From: Hofstenia miamia
Lineage: Eukaryota; Xenacoelomorpha; Acoela
Length of the DNA: 64,000 nt
Reading direction: 5' to 3'
Assembly (NCBI GenBank): GCA_004352715.1
Contig: SCFE01000113.1
Span: forward strand, 439,793-503,792
The notes under the pieces were generated by a model, which was not told the DNA's origin, did not search any database, and worked only from the letters and a program-made list of their open reading frames with translations. Positions 1 through 12,488 of this stretch are shown here, piece after piece. The translations under genes were made by a program, and so were the position numbers. The first letter of the stretch is position 1. Each line of letters opens with the position of its first letter.

Positions 1-1
1 G

Positions 2-856
2 CTCAAACGTCTCATTGAAGTTCGCGGGCCCTTGGAAGAAACGTTTGCGGACCGTTCTATCCGCGATTTTTGTGAAAACCAACCCCCCAAGTTTCGGGAA
101 CAATTTGCAACTGCGAAGTCAATTATTTTTTATGATAAATTTTGGAAAATTATTAGTGCCGTGTGTGATATGTGTGCACCTGTGGTCTCGTTATTGCGGT
201 TAGTGGACAGCGATACTCCGGTGATGGGGAAAATTTACTACAAAATGTTTCAATTGGGGGAAAGAATACAAAATTTTGTTTCGGAAGATTTGCCTGACGG
301 CTTTGTCAGCGATGTCAAGTCAAAGTTTGACAGTCGATGGGGCATGATGCACTCGCCATTGCATAGCGCAGGATTTGCACTCGACCCAGAGTATCAGGAT
401 TTCGGTCAATTATCTAACCTAGAAGTTATTGGCGAACTCCATACTGTTTTTGAAAAAATTTACCAGGACGATATTGCAGCTCAAGCCTCATGTGTGTCAC
501 AATACATGAAATTTAAGCAAAAGGAAGGGCTATTTGGCAATCCAGTAGCAATACAAGCAGCAAAAAAGATGCCTGCACATGAATGGTGGACTATGTATGG
601 TTGTGCAGTACCCGAATTATCAAAAGTTGCTACCCGGATTCTTGCACAAATTTCTTCGGCTACTTCATGTGAAAGAATTTGGAGCAACTATGAATTCATT
701 CATAACCGCCGTCGAAACAAACTTCTCCCCGATAAAGCCACAAAACTTGTTTTCTTATTTCAGAATTTACGGATCACTAAAAAAATTAGAGACGTCGATT
801 ACGAGTCCAAAGTTGTGCCATGGGAATTTGAGCCAGTTAGTGAAAATGAGGACTAG
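2..856 (+). CDS. hAT-superfamily transposase, C-terminal part (5' end outside window)
   Basis: An open frame enters from the left edge at base 2 and runs to a stop at 854-856. There is no convincing start codon, so the gene continues upstream. The last 80 residues carry the hAT dimerisation signature: a WW-x-MYG-like block, then P-x-L-S-K-V-A-x-R-I-L-A-Q, then a SCERIWS motif followed by an IHN-R-R-R-N-KLL stretch and a hydrophobic helix ending in N-L-R-I. In hAT transposases this region mediates dimerisation and contributes to the DDE core. The visible part has no internal stop, which is unusual among the decayed elements of this window, so it may be a recent insertion or a domesticated ZBED-like gene. 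No terminal inverted repeat was found downstream. Family placement is confident; activity is unknown. Confidence 0.8.
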   Translation, partial: LKRLIEVRGPLEETFADRSIRDFCENQPPKFREQFATAKSIIFYDKFWKIISAVCDMCAPVVSLLRLVDSDTPVMGKIYYKMFQLGERIQNFVSEDLPDGFVSDVKSKFDSRWGMMHSPLHSAGFALDPEYQDFGQLSNLEVIGELHTVFEKIYQDDIAAQASCVSQYMKFKQKEGLFGNPVAIQAAKKMPAHEWWTMYGCAVPELSKVATRILAQISSATSCERIWSNYEFIHNRRRNKLLPDKATKLVFLFQNLRITKKIRDVDYESKVVPWEFEPVSENED

Positions 857-884
857 ATAAGAACTAGTTGTTACTCAGTATCAT

Positions 885-958
885 TATACAATTTTATACA
901 ATTTTATACAATTTTATTTTTTAGGAAAAATTTTACAATTTTATACAATTTTATTTTT
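885..958. repeat. Short tandem repeat of ATACAATTTT type
   Basis: Just downstream of the hAT stop codon, the decamer ATACAATTTT occurs three times in tandem and recurs after an interruption. It is followed by an AATAAAG at about 1001 that could serve as the transposase polyadenylation signal. Confidence 0.6.
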
Positions 959-1009
959 TGATCCATACAATTTAACAACACTGATGCATATACATTGTGT
1001 AATAAAGAT

Positions 1010-2163
1010 TATTGTTGCGCCAGGATATTTTAGTTAAATTTCACTTAGTTAAGGGCATAACGGGTCTAGGATACGGGCACGGACAAACCGACTAGCATAT
1101 TTTATAGGTAAGTGCTACGGGCTGGTTAAGGGCTCTATCCTAGGTAATGATAGTATCATTAGACTGTTGATTGCCACTCACTAAAACGCTTTGGCCACCT
1201 TGATCCTTGAAAGCAGATGATAATATTTGAGAGCGTTTAAAAGATTTTGCTTAGTAACATAGTCTTGAGAAATGACATCTATCTCACTAGAGCTTTTCAA
1301 ATTCAAAACAGGTGACATCACCTGGACAAAGCAATGCACGACTGTCAAGGCTCTTGCTAGTTCTTGTGTGATGCTAATTTTGAATGGATCGAAGATGTTT
1401 TGTCAGAAAAAATGCAAGCTTCCTCACAAACGCCTTTCGATTAGAAATGCTACAGCGAAATTGTTTATGACAGTGAAAGATTTTCATCAATGTCAGTATT
1501 TTGAGATTTTTCAAATGGATCTATTGTATAAGATAAACCCGTTTTCGCTATATAATCTTCTCATGTGATTTGTGAACAGCCTACCATATTTGGATTTTTT
1601 TACAGCTGTGTACAAATTATATTTAGATTACATCTATAATGATTCAATTTTAGTGGAACTCAAGTCGTTGGATATTGTGTTTTGATCACGCAATAGGACG
1701 ATTTTATTAGAGAATCGTATTCAATGTATATCTACAATTGACTTTAAAAAACAGTTAGTTGAATTTTCTGAGATTTGCACAAATATAAAAATGATTCTTG
1801 TGCTTATGGCTAGAGTCACAATATGAGGTAAACATGGACTCGAATTCCGAAATCGGGTCGGGTACCCGATGTCACTCCCTACTTCTGGCAACAAATGCTA
1901 CATCAGAAAGTTCATTTTAAACAAAGAAGACAAAACTCTACGTAAGATCCAAAATTGGAAGGGCTTAAAATTCCACACAAACGACCTTCTCATTCATTGC
2001 AAAGTTCTTCAAATTTATCAGCATAACTCTTTTGTGCAGTTTCTTACTAAATGATAAAAAATCGTGTGGACAGATTGGTTAGTTCAAAAAACCAGCGTTA
2101 CATCTGATTATTTATTCCTATATATCCAGGGACACACCCAGCTTTTTTCTGAGGAGGTTAACT
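1010..2163. other. Stretch without a supportable gene
   Basis: The only open frame of note (1272-1568, 98 codons) has no recognisable domain and no splice signals that I trust. The stretch probably holds decayed repeats. Confidence 0.4.
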
Positions 2164-2181
2164 ACTCTCTCTCTCTCTCTG

Positions 2182-2218
<37 letters not shown>

Positions 2219-2220
2219 TA
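2164..2220. repeat. (CT)n followed by (TA)n microsatellite
   Basis: A CT run at 2164-2180 passes into a TA run to about 2213. It lies immediately before the first assembly gap. Confidence 0.9.
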
Positions 2221-2642
2221 AATATTAGCATATTTGACAATATATTCCTACACGAGAAGGACTTGATAAATTCATTATTTTGAATACTTCANNNNNNNNN
2301 NNNNNNNNNNNNNNNNNNNNNNNNNNNNNNNNNNNNNNNNNNNNNNNNNNNNNNNNNNNNNNNNNNNNNNNNNNNNNNNNNNNNNNNNNNNNNNNNNNNN
2401 NNNNNNNNNNNNNNNNNNNNNNNNNNNNNNNNNNNNNNNNNNNNNNNNNNNNNNNNNNNNNNNNNNNNNNNNNNNNNNNNNNNNNNNNNNNNNNNNNNNN
2501 NNNNNNNNNNNNNNNNNNNNNNNNNNNNNNNNNNNNNNNNNNNNNNNNNNNNNNNNATATATATATATATAAATATTAGCATATTTGACAATATATTCCT
2601 ACACGAGAAGGACTTGATAAATTCATTATTTTGAATACTTCA
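2220..2642. repeat. 72-bp sequence duplicated on both sides of a gap
   Basis: Bases 2220-2291 and 2571-2642 are the same 72 bases, each preceded by a TA run, with N at 2292-2556 between them. The likeliest reading is that the two contig ends overlap and the gap is not real. Confidence 0.85.
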
Positions 2643-4254
2643 AAATTATGGAACAAACATTATTAGGGGAATTGAATAGTCTGCGCTTTTTGATAGGCTA
2701 ACCAAAACAGAAAAGTTGACACTAACTAACCACGACTATTCAATTAGAGGGTTGCTTTTTTGTTAATCTACTCTTCAGTGTCATATGTTTTTAAATTTCA
2801 TTTCAACCTAACAAAAAGCATAAGCACAATGAAATGAATGCTTATGTTATATATTACTAACAGTGAATTATTTTTCCCTACACTTATACAGCCATTACTA
2901 AAGCTGGCTAACACAATTATGTACGCCATGGTTCAGTCGATAATGCGAGTTCCTTCTTAGCCCTTAATAACTAAAATCAGAAAACGTAGGTCCTGCCTGA
3001 ATCCGGTCCAACCCTCTTAATTCTTGTTCTGTATATATTAATGACATTTGTTTAGAAATTTTCTAAAATTTTGCGGCATGTTAGACCAAAGCTAGGTATA
3101 TTAGACACTTATAATAAAATTTTCACACTGAAATTGGATTTTTTAAATACATGAGCTTTTCAAGAGTATGAAACTAATGTACAATTTCAAAACACTGTTA
3201 AAAAATTGTATAGCATTCATTACAACTGTTTTGTAATAGTCTATTTTTTCAATGTCAATTTATCCTTTCAAATAGTTTAATCCAACCCTAGCCTAGGGCA
3301 GGTCAACTTCCGACTACAACTCCTGTTAAGAAAAGAAAAAACAAACTGAGAATAATTCCGTATGAAGACTGTGCTGCCACGAAATATCTCACTTACATTT
3401 TATAACTTGCAATAATTTCATGGACACTTCTTTCAAAATGTCTATATTTTTCATTGCTAGTTTCGCTTAAGTTATGGATTAAATAGCCCTAGTCATAAAT
3501 TACAGGCATGCAGAGGTAGAAAATTTTAATTGGAACGCTACAAATAGATATTTTTAATTCAACAAATTAATCAAGTTTTGCCTTTTACACAATAGATTAT
3601 TGCCAAGTTTTGATCAAAAATCATTATATATTAACTAATTGTGTATTCATAAAAACCAATACATAAAAAACATAAAAGTTTTTAGAAGAAAAATCATCGT
3701 TGCGATATAACAACTACTAATATTTCATACTTCTATGAGCAATAAGAAAAAATTGTTCTAGAAAAACAAAAGTTAGCTGTTGCCAGCAATCATAATCACT
3801 ACGGCAAATTTGATTCTACTATAGATAACTTATTTAAAGGCCGTGATCATCGTTAAATTTCTATATGTTTGACTTTGACATCACAGCATGAGATGTCGGA
3901 CAGAAGTTGCAAATGCTATGAAATACGATCAATATATAGATATGAAAAATTCCTTGGTGGAAAATTATATTTTTTGGATCATCAAACTGTGCAGTGCACC
4001 CCACAGCGAATACTGTATTAATGATCAAGACAGGCCAATAATACTTCTCGATTCGGGACTTAATTATATGTTTGAACTTTTGAGACTGCTTTTGGTGAAC
4101 TTAAAAAAATTAGCAATTATTGGCAATAGTGCATTAATCGATTTTTTTAAAAGTATTCAGTAGATTAATCGATTTCCAATTATTTTAATAATTAAATATC
4201 GCCTATTCTGCAGGCATTGTGTAGCATAAATAATATATATATATATATATATAT
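2643..4254. other. AT-rich stretch, no gene recognised
   Basis: It contains a perfect 12-bp inverted repeat (AATTGAATAGTC at 2670-2681 and its complement at 2734-2745), possibly a MITE end pair. A 91-codon open frame at 3888-4163 has no recognisable features. It ends in a TA run at a gap. Confidence 0.4.
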
Positions 4255-5254
4255 NNNNNNNNNNNNNNNNNNNNNNNNNNNNNNNNNNNNNNNNNNNNNN
4301 NNNNNNNNNNNNNNNNNNNNNNNNNNNNNNNNNNNNNNNNNNNNNNNNNNNNNNNNNNNNNNNNNNNNNNNNNNNNNNNNNNNNNNNNNNNNNNNNNNNN
4401 NNNNNNNNNNNNNNNNNNNNNNNNNNNNNNNNNNNNNNNNNNNNNNNNNNNNNNNNNNNNNNNNNNNNNNNNNNNNNNNNNNNNNNNNNNNNNNNNNNNN
4501 NNNNNNNNNNNNNNNNNNNNNNNNNNNNNNNNNNNNNNNNNNNNNNNNNNNNNNNNNNNNNNNNNNNNNNNNNNNNNNNNNNNNNNNNNNNNNNNNNNNN
4601 NNNNNNNNNNNNNNNNNNNNNNNNNNNNNNNNNNNNNNNNNNNNNNNNNNNNNNNNNNNNNNNNNNNNNNNNNNNNNNNNNNNNNNNNNNNNNNNNNNNN
4701 NNNNNNNNNNNNNNNNNNNNNNNNNNNNNNNNNNNNNNNNNNNNNNNNNNNNNNNNNNNNNNNNNNNNNNNNNNNNNNNNNNNNNNNNNNNNNNNNNNNN
4801 NNNNNNNNNNNNNNNNNNNNNNNNNNNNNNNNNNNNNNNNNNNNNNNNNNNNNNNNNNNNNNNNNNNNNNNNNNNNNNNNNNNNNNNNNNNNNNNNNNNN
4901 NNNNNNNNNNNNNNNNNNNNNNNNNNNNNNNNNNNNNNNNNNNNNNNNNNNNNNNNNNNNNNNNNNNNNNNNNNNNNNNNNNNNNNNNNNNNNNNNNNNN
5001 NNNNNNNNNNNNNNNNNNNNNNNNNNNNNNNNNNNNNNNNNNNNNNNNNNNNNNNNNNNNNNNNNNNNNNNNNNNNNNNNNNNNNNNNNNNNNNNNNNNN
5101 NNNNNNNNNNNNNNNNNNNNNNNNNNNNNNNNNNNNNNNNNNNNNNNNNNNNNNNNNNNNNNNNNNNNNNNNNNNNNNNNNNNNNNNNNNNNNNNNNNNN
5201 NNNNNNNNNNNNNNNNNNNNNNNNNNNNNNNNNNNNNNNNNNNNNNNNNNNNNN
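4255..5254. other. Assembly gap, exactly 1000 N
   Basis: The round length indicates a gap of unknown size. The left flank is a TA run. Confidence 0.98.
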
Positions 5255-6451
5255 GGTAGAAACTTGAATATTTACATAATGTCAAAAAAGCATTATTTTG
5301 CTAGTAATTAAACTACTCTAAGACCAATGATAACGTGAAGTGATTGTTTACAAAATACCTTCCAAAACCTATCTTATATGTGAGCTTTGTGTATTGACAA
5401 CAAAGTTTGATTGGGAAAGTACTCTGCCCAATCTGTAGAAGAAACTATTGATCTTATGAAGAAAAATAGGCAGAAATAGGTTAGCTTTTGTGATTATGAA
5501 CTATTTTTGCACTCTAAAACCAATATTAAGTTCACATCATTTTTTTCCAAACTAAGAAATTTCAATTTGCTAGGATTTTTTTAAAAAATTGCCTATAACT
5601 AACATAGAGAAAAAATTGAATTTTGGTTATATTTGCAGTAGTTTAGATTTATTTTTCAAAAAACTTATTGATTAGGCAAAGAGAAGATTGAAAGTTTCAT
5701 TAGTATATAAAAATAGGAATAAATGATTCAAGTGTAACAACTATTTTATATATATATATATAGTTTTTATAGAAGGAATAGCAAGCTTACCACAGATTTT
5801 TAAAATTAAATATATTTCCCCAAATTATTAAGTTTGCTAGGTTTTGTAAACTTAAATCATAATCAATTGTGAAAAGTGATGACAGTGTACTTAAACAGTA
5901 ATCCGTCAATATAAAAATTAATATACACTGTGATGTTTTATTAAGTAGCATCCCGATGTAATCATATGGTTACACTTTTTGCGTTCATATTTTCAATAAA
6001 ATATCAGATTTTTTTCAATATTTCTCCATACGCAATGTTCAGACGATAAGCCAGGAAAAACCTCATGTGAGCAAAAACTAACTTAAGCTATTTTGTGAAC
6101 TGTAAACGTATGAAAAAAACAAAAATAAAGCCGGGCACAAAAGTCAGAGATCTTAGTGCCCAGCAAGCCAACGAATTAGGGAAGGGGCTAGAACTTAGGT
6201 TAAGGAGGAAAGATCTAACTTGTGGGGTTTTCAGATTACTAGTTATCTCTCTCTCTCAGTTTGTGGCTTTAAGCGTTTAAATTTTTTTGAAGAAACCATT
6301 GAAGGTTGTAAAAATACCTAGATAAATTTCTTTTAAGCAACAAGTTGACAGATTTGAAAATTATCATTTGACAAATTTGTTTTCACTTCTTGCAATCAAT
6401 AAACTATGTTAATAGCAAAAAGATTGAAAGAGGTTTGAAAAAATTATTTGA
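5255..6451. other. AT-rich stretch, no gene recognised
   Basis: It includes a 61-codon frame at 6095-6280 of higher GC than its surroundings but without domain or splice support. The missing downstream exons of the receptor at 7134-7826 should lie in this direction, but I could not find a TM7 NPxxY-like exon here. Confidence 0.4.
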
Positions 6452-8153
6452 AAATTGTTAGTGCTTGTGGGTGGTATACATGTAGATGGTATGGACTGGA
6501 ATTTGGCCGTGCTTGTGTCAAGTAAAAAAGAAATGGCCGAAATTCAAAAATACCTTACTATTACGCAATATTACGCGCAAATTTACAAAAATGCAATGAA
6601 TGCGATATATAGATATATATATATATTATAAACAATTTTTTGAAGAATAAAACTAAAATTTCATTATAAGTTTTAACTTTCTCATTTTTGGTCTAGAACT
6701 AACTGAAAAATTAAATTTTCTTTGCAAGAATACTTAAAGAAATTTAAATTGCCGAACGGGCTTGAGCTGAACTGGCCCATGTCCATATCTGCTGAGGGAT
6801 ATTCATGCCCCCATACTCCTTGGGTACACCACTACCTAAATCTTTTGAATTTTTTGAAAAGGGTGTGCCACAAATTATGCTGAAAAATAATGTAGTTATT
6901 TGAAGGCCAAAATTCAAGATGTATTAACAAATAACTTGTATAGAAAAACATCACGTTCTACAGAATTATCAATTTTTTGCATTGTTTTTTACATAAACTG
7001 CCTCCAAACAATTCTATTATACATTTTCTGAAAATAAGAACATATTAAGATTCCCATCTGAATATTTCAAAAAATATTCTAAAGCTCAATTTGTTATTTT
7101 GAACTAATTATTACAATGAAACATGAAACTTACAATAAGCATGGTCTTTACCACTTTTTGTTGTCCCTTCTTTGCTACAGAAGATTGAGACTTCGAAAGT
7201 TCTAGAAAAATGTTGCCATAAAAGAAAAGTAAGAGAATCGTTGGAAGAATGATGATAAATATTGCCTCGAGCAAAGCAAAGGGTTTGATCCATTGATTAT
7301 GTAGTTTGACTGAGTAGTAGCAAACTCCATTTACAACATGATGAAAGAGTGCCAAATAGAAATATAGGAAAACACCTATAATATGCGCTGTTATGCACAT
7401 CAATGCTACCTTAAATGTTGAGTAGTTAGCTCGATGCCAAACTGACTTAGTTATGGCGAGATATCTGTCAAACGCAATGCTAACCATGTGCCAAGCACTT
7501 CCACCCCCGGCATACCACATGATGAATGTACTGGATATGAGTTGACAAACTACCGGGAGATTAAGAAAATCTTTAAAGCCTTGAGATAAAAACAAGCTGG
7601 GGACCATGTTCAAGCATGCTGAAAGATCGAGACACGCTAATGACACAATCAGTAGGGAAGCAGGACCCATTAACTTTTTGATGTCTTCATTAAAGAAAAA
7701 CGCTCGAATTACGGCGAGGTTGCCGATAATGCCAACAGCTGATACTACAGCACAATAGATTCTCAGTGAAGTTGAGGCATTTTCATAGTCTGCAGAAAAG
7801 GAAGGGTTGTAGTCAGTTAGATTCATTTGCTAAATGAGTTTTGTTAATAAAAGCGAAAGACTGCATGCCTTGTCTATTCAACATAGATTTAGGGATTATT
7901 TTAATAATTTATAATTAGAAACGTCAGAAAAAGAAAATTCACCATATTATTCGTGATAATAATTGATGTAACAACGAGAATAAATTATACGAAAAATTTC
8001 AAACTCAGTAAAATTTCCATATATAACGATTTCTTGTCTTAATGCCATCTAGCGGACTTAATATTTAATTATTTGTCAAAATCAAAATCAGATCATATCT
8101 GTATCTCCTATATTTAATTAATATTCAATGCGCAAAGATTAGTATACTTCTAT
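6452..8153. repeat. 1,702-bp block, copy 1 of an exact tandem duplication
   Basis: The block recurs base for base as far as I can compare at 8155-9856, offset 1703, with one N (8154) between the copies. Identity through intron, intergenic and TA-repeat sequence points to an assembly artefact rather than a gene duplication. Confidence 0.9.
7134..7826 (-). CDS. Class A (rhodopsin-like) GPCR, first coding exon (TM1 to start of TM6), copy 1
   Basis: This is a seven-transmembrane receptor exon of 231 codons starting at an ATG and ending in phase 0 at a GTAAGT donor (7133-7128). The N-terminus carries sequons NLT (residue 2) and NAS (residue 16). TM1 has the G-N pair (N36), TM2 the conserved Asp (D67 in LACLD), TM3 starts after C94, and the DRY motif is intact at 120-122 in FDRYLAI. 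ECL2 has C169, the expected disulfide partner of C94. TM5 has P195. The third loop (about 210-226) is short and basic, and the exon stops as TM6 begins. The exon or exons for TM6-TM7 should lie at lower coordinates but are not found. The ligand cannot be told; the general look is of an orphan peptide- or amine-type receptor. It is identical to the copy at 8837-9529. Confidence 0.85.
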
Positions 8154-8154
8154 N
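8154..8154. other. Single N joining duplicated blocks
   Basis: One ambiguous base sits exactly at the junction of two identical 1,702-bp blocks. Confidence 0.95.
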
Positions 8155-9856
8155 AAATTGTTAGTGCTTGTGGGTGGTATACATGTAGATGGTATGGACT
8201 GGAATTTGGCCGTGCTTGTGTCAAGTAAAAAAGAAATGGCCGAAATTCAAAAATACCTTACTATTACGCAATATTACGCGCAAATTTACAAAAATGCAAT
8301 GAATGCGATATATAGATATATATATATATTATAAACAATTTTTTGAAGAATAAAACTAAAATTTCATTATAAGTTTTAACTTTCTCATTTTTGGTCTAGA
8401 ACTAACTGAAAAATTAAATTTTCTTTGCAAGAATACTTAAAGAAATTTAAATTGCCGAACGGGCTTGAGCTGAACTGGCCCATGTCCATATCTGCTGAGG
8501 GATATTCATGCCCCCATACTCCTTGGGTACACCACTACCTAAATCTTTTGAATTTTTTGAAAAGGGTGTGCCACAAATTATGCTGAAAAATAATGTAGTT
8601 ATTTGAAGGCCAAAATTCAAGATGTATTAACAAATAACTTGTATAGAAAAACATCACGTTCTACAGAATTATCAATTTTTTGCATTGTTTTTTACATAAA
8701 CTGCCTCCAAACAATTCTATTATACATTTTCTGAAAATAAGAACATATTAAGATTCCCATCTGAATATTTCAAAAAATATTCTAAAGCTCAATTTGTTAT
8801 TTTGAACTAATTATTACAATGAAACATGAAACTTACAATAAGCATGGTCTTTACCACTTTTTGTTGTCCCTTCTTTGCTACAGAAGATTGAGACTTCGAA
8901 AGTTCTAGAAAAATGTTGCCATAAAAGAAAAGTAAGAGAATCGTTGGAAGAATGATGATAAATATTGCCTCGAGCAAAGCAAAGGGTTTGATCCATTGAT
9001 TATGTAGTTTGACTGAGTAGTAGCAAACTCCATTTACAACATGATGAAAGAGTGCCAAATAGAAATATAGGAAAACACCTATAATATGCGCTGTTATGCA
9101 CATCAATGCTACCTTAAATGTTGAGTAGTTAGCTCGATGCCAAACTGACTTAGTTATGGCGAGATATCTGTCAAACGCAATGCTAACCATGTGCCAAGCA
9201 CTTCCACCCCCGGCATACCACATGATGAATGTACTGGATATGAGTTGACAAACTACCGGGAGATTAAGAAAATCTTTAAAGCCTTGAGATAAAAACAAGC
9301 TGGGGACCATGTTCAAGCATGCTGAAAGATCGAGACACGCTAATGACACAATCAGTAGGGAAGCAGGACCCATTAACTTTTTGATGTCTTCATTAAAGAA
9401 AAACGCTCGAATTACGGCGAGGTTGCCGATAATGCCAACAGCTGATACTACAGCACAATAGATTCTCAGTGAAGTTGAGGCATTTTCATAGTCTGCAGAA
9501 AAGGAAGGGTTGTAGTCAGTTAGATTCATTTGCTAAATGAGTTTTGTTAATAAAAGCGAAAGACTGCATGCCTTGTCTATTCAACATAGATTTAGGGATT
9601 ATTTTAATAATTTATAATTAGAAACGTCAGAAAAAGAAAATTCACCATATTATTCGTGATAATAATTGATGTAACAACGAGAATAAATTATACGAAAAAT
9701 TTCAAACTCAGTAAAATTTCCATATATAACGATTTCTTGTCTTAATGCCATCTAGCGGACTTAATATTTAATTATTTGTCAAAATCAAAATCAGATCATA
9801 TCTGTATCTCCTATATTTAATTAATATTCAATGCGCAAAGATTAGTATACTTCTAT
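8155..9856. repeat. 1,702-bp block, copy 2 of an exact tandem duplication
   Basis: It matches 6452-8153 and ends after the same TTCTAT hexamer that precedes the N in copy 1. The sequence beyond 9856 is unique, so this copy is the one joined naturally on the right. Confidence 0.9.
8837..9529 (-). CDS. Class A GPCR first coding exon, copy 2
   Basis: It has the same 231 residues, start codon and GTAAGT donor as the exon at 7134-7826. If the duplication is false, this and copy 1 are one exon. If it is real, the first copy would have to splice over the second, and both lack visible TM6-TM7 exons. All motif positions (N36, D67, C94, DRY 120-122, C169, P195) are the same. Confidence 0.85.
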
Positions 9857-10012
9857 ATAGTAATTGCTATTCAACTAGTTGAAGGCCATTAATGTAATTA
9901 TTATATTTCTTTATATTATTAGTTTCATTTTTTGAAATTAATTTGAATTTTATTTGATTTTATCCGAAATTTACACATCAACAGTAAATTATGTGTTGAT
10001 GCAATATATGCA

Positions 10013-10017
<5 letters not shown>

Positions 10018-10067
<50 letters not shown>
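10018..10067. repeat. (TA)n microsatellite
   Basis: Nearly pure TA for about 48 bp. Comparable runs lie at 11213-11234 and 13797-13845. Confidence 0.95.
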
Positions 10068-10070
<3 letters not shown>

Positions 10071-10467
10071 GTTAGTTTTGATTGCTGTGATTAGAAAACT
10101 AACACTTGAAGTTGCTAAAAGTTATAAATTTCCTTATAGTTTATAAAAATCATTCTGAAATGTTCATAAGCAAGTACTATTCAGAGAATTGACTTGGAAA
10201 AAAAATTCTGAAAGCTCGAAATAACAATTAATCACAGCTTAAAATTTCGACGAAATAGTTTATATTTATATTTCTAACTTAATAAAAAATCAAATTGTAA
10301 TGAAAATATGATTGAGAAGGTTTTTGCAAAGTTGTTTATTTCAAAAAATATGCACTTTATGATATACTCCACCTTCGCATTCCCATCAATATCAAAGAAA
10401 TCTAAATTCTTTTAAAACATTTCAACATGACCTCAGATTTTTTTTCCCATATTTTCATTATTAATAC

Positions 10468-10592
10468 CTGAATTCTCAGGAAAAAATATAGAAATATTTG
10501 AACTCTTGGCAGGTAAACTTTGCACAGAGTGATATGAAACTCTTGATTTTGAAGCAATAGACTACTGTACTTATTTTCATCAATCTCCAAAT
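10468..10592 (-). CDS. Candidate internal exon, product unknown
   Basis: A 125-bp open stretch on the minus strand is bounded by an acceptor (AATAG, 10593-10594) and a GTATTA donor (10467-10466). It has phase 1 at entry and phase 0 at exit and encodes 41 residues beginning L-E-I-D-E-N-K-Y, with a hydrophobic C-terminal half. No family is recognised. The balanced splice sites and the drop in AT content argue for a real exon, but a chance frame cannot be excluded. Confidence 0.35.
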
Positions 10593-11261
10593 CTATTTTT
10601 ATTGTAAGTAAAAATTAATCAAACTACCCTATATGTCATGGAGTCACAAAAGAATAACTTCAAAGATTGAAGGATGTTCAAAAAACAGTTGTGAAAATTC
10701 TTCTCACAGATTAAATGAAGCAGTTGTATAAATAAATATTAGTTGACATAAAGGCCACTGAATGAAAGGTAAATTAAGGTTATAAACATAGACAGTCAAT
10801 AATTTAGAAGTATGTTTTCCATTAAAATAATTAAATATTGATTTTAAGCCAAAGAGTACGCTGTATATTATAATTAATTTCCAAACCTTAGAAAAATTGA
10901 TTTAATAATGTTTATTGCGAAATTTTTTGACCAAAATCTAAACTTTTTATATTATGATTAATATGCTGGCGAATTTCAACTTTGGAATTACTAATTTCGT
11001 ATTTTGTGAGTAGATATGATTATATCTAAATACCTTGGCATGTGTATGTAGAGGACGATTTTCATACACCTAAATATAACCCAACAATAGTTTACATGCA
11101 AGCATGACATTTTTACCGATGGCAATGAGATAAACCCAAAAATTTGTTAGATATATTTTCCATTTTCAGATAATAATTTATTAATTAGAATTGGTGATTA
11201 AGTTAACATTTGATATATATATATATATATATATTGCATCAACAGATAATTAACGTTGATG

Positions 11262-12488
11262 TATAAAGTTTGGATCAAATCAAATAAAATCAACAGACTG
11301 TTGCAAATTGTATCGATTCAACAGAAATTTCTTTTTATTATCAACAGTACTACATTTTTGTCTACAATATATTCTTTACATATTTCAACGAAATCCACCA
11401 TCTTACGAGCTCCTGTGCTGAAGCAAAACAAACAGTTTTTTAATAATTGATAATGCAATCTGGATTGCATTGCAACAAAGTTTTAATTTGATAAATAGTC
11501 ATTCAAAATTGTTGCATGCTTGCAAAACCCGTAGAATCATTATTACAGAAGAAAAGTTTATAAAACATCTTAACCATAATTTGCAAGTCCACTTTTTACT
11601 ATTTAAAAGAGTTTGCATCTTACATAGACTAAATAGGGTAGTTTTCAAATTTGTTTAATTGATATATTATCAAGGCTTTTAGCTTTTCAAGAAACTTTTC
11701 CTCGATGAACAAGTAACTAATAAATAGATTGTTTTCATATATTTAAGCCTACAGAAATTTGATGAAGCTCAAATATACTACCAAAATATTGATTTCTGAT
11801 GATTTCAATATGTTCTAGATTTACCCACACTCATAAATAAGTCTCTTGAGTGGTTGGTGTAAATTTCTCTTTGTTCATCACTAACAAACCTAAATTTTCA
11901 TGAAAAATATTCAATCGACATTTCAGAAAATGAAGTAAGGCAGACATTCCTGGTAATATCCTATCTCTTCAATGTTGCAAGGAAAATTTTTTATTTGTCT
12001 CATGCTAAGATTTAACTTTGCAGCTATTGGAAGGTAATGAAATCCCTAAGAATTTATGATAGAAGTAATAATTATTAGATTGGCTCATTTGCTCCTTTAA
12101 TTTTTTTTAGCATAAAAATGCGTTCTTCTACATCAGGACATTTAAGGTTAGAGTACAAGAGTTTTGTTGATAGCAATATATATATGAAAATAACCCCTTA
12201 TTAATAAATGAAATATCTGTTACTATTGTGGTTTTTCTTCAGGCCAAACATGAGAATACCAAATGACAGAGGCTGTTAATCTTTAAATACCCAAGAATAC
12301 ATTATTTGAGTGTCAAGATCTAACATCCTAACATCCTGATAAAGGCTAAATTTCTAAAAATATGCTTCTGAATATTTGTTTGTATCATCATGTTTTTTAT
12401 AAAGGGTTGATTTTTCAGAATATAATATTAATATATGTAACAGAATTTACACAGGTCTTGCATTTATAAGAAATCATGATATTTGCAG
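11262..12488. other. AT-rich stretch, no gene recognised
   Basis: Open frames of about 60 codons at 11256-11658 look like low-complexity noise. Confidence 0.4.

Larger units (their letters stand above)
9976..11261. repeat. Pair of CATCAAC hairpins in inverted orientation, each beside (TA)n
   Basis: CATCAACA at 9976-9983 with TGTTGATG at 9994-10001 forms a hairpin followed by GCAATATAT and a TA run. A related hairpin (CATCAAC 11237-11243, GTTGATG 11255-11261) lies in the opposite orientation, its TA run facing inward. They may be the ends of one non-autonomous element about 1.3 kb long, or two independent copies. Confidence 0.4.

Noticed and set aside
2280-2591. Open frames made mostly of X residues
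   Set aside because: They are translations of N runs (also at 4203-5311, 21540-22631, 36250-37446, 54853-55962) and carry no information.
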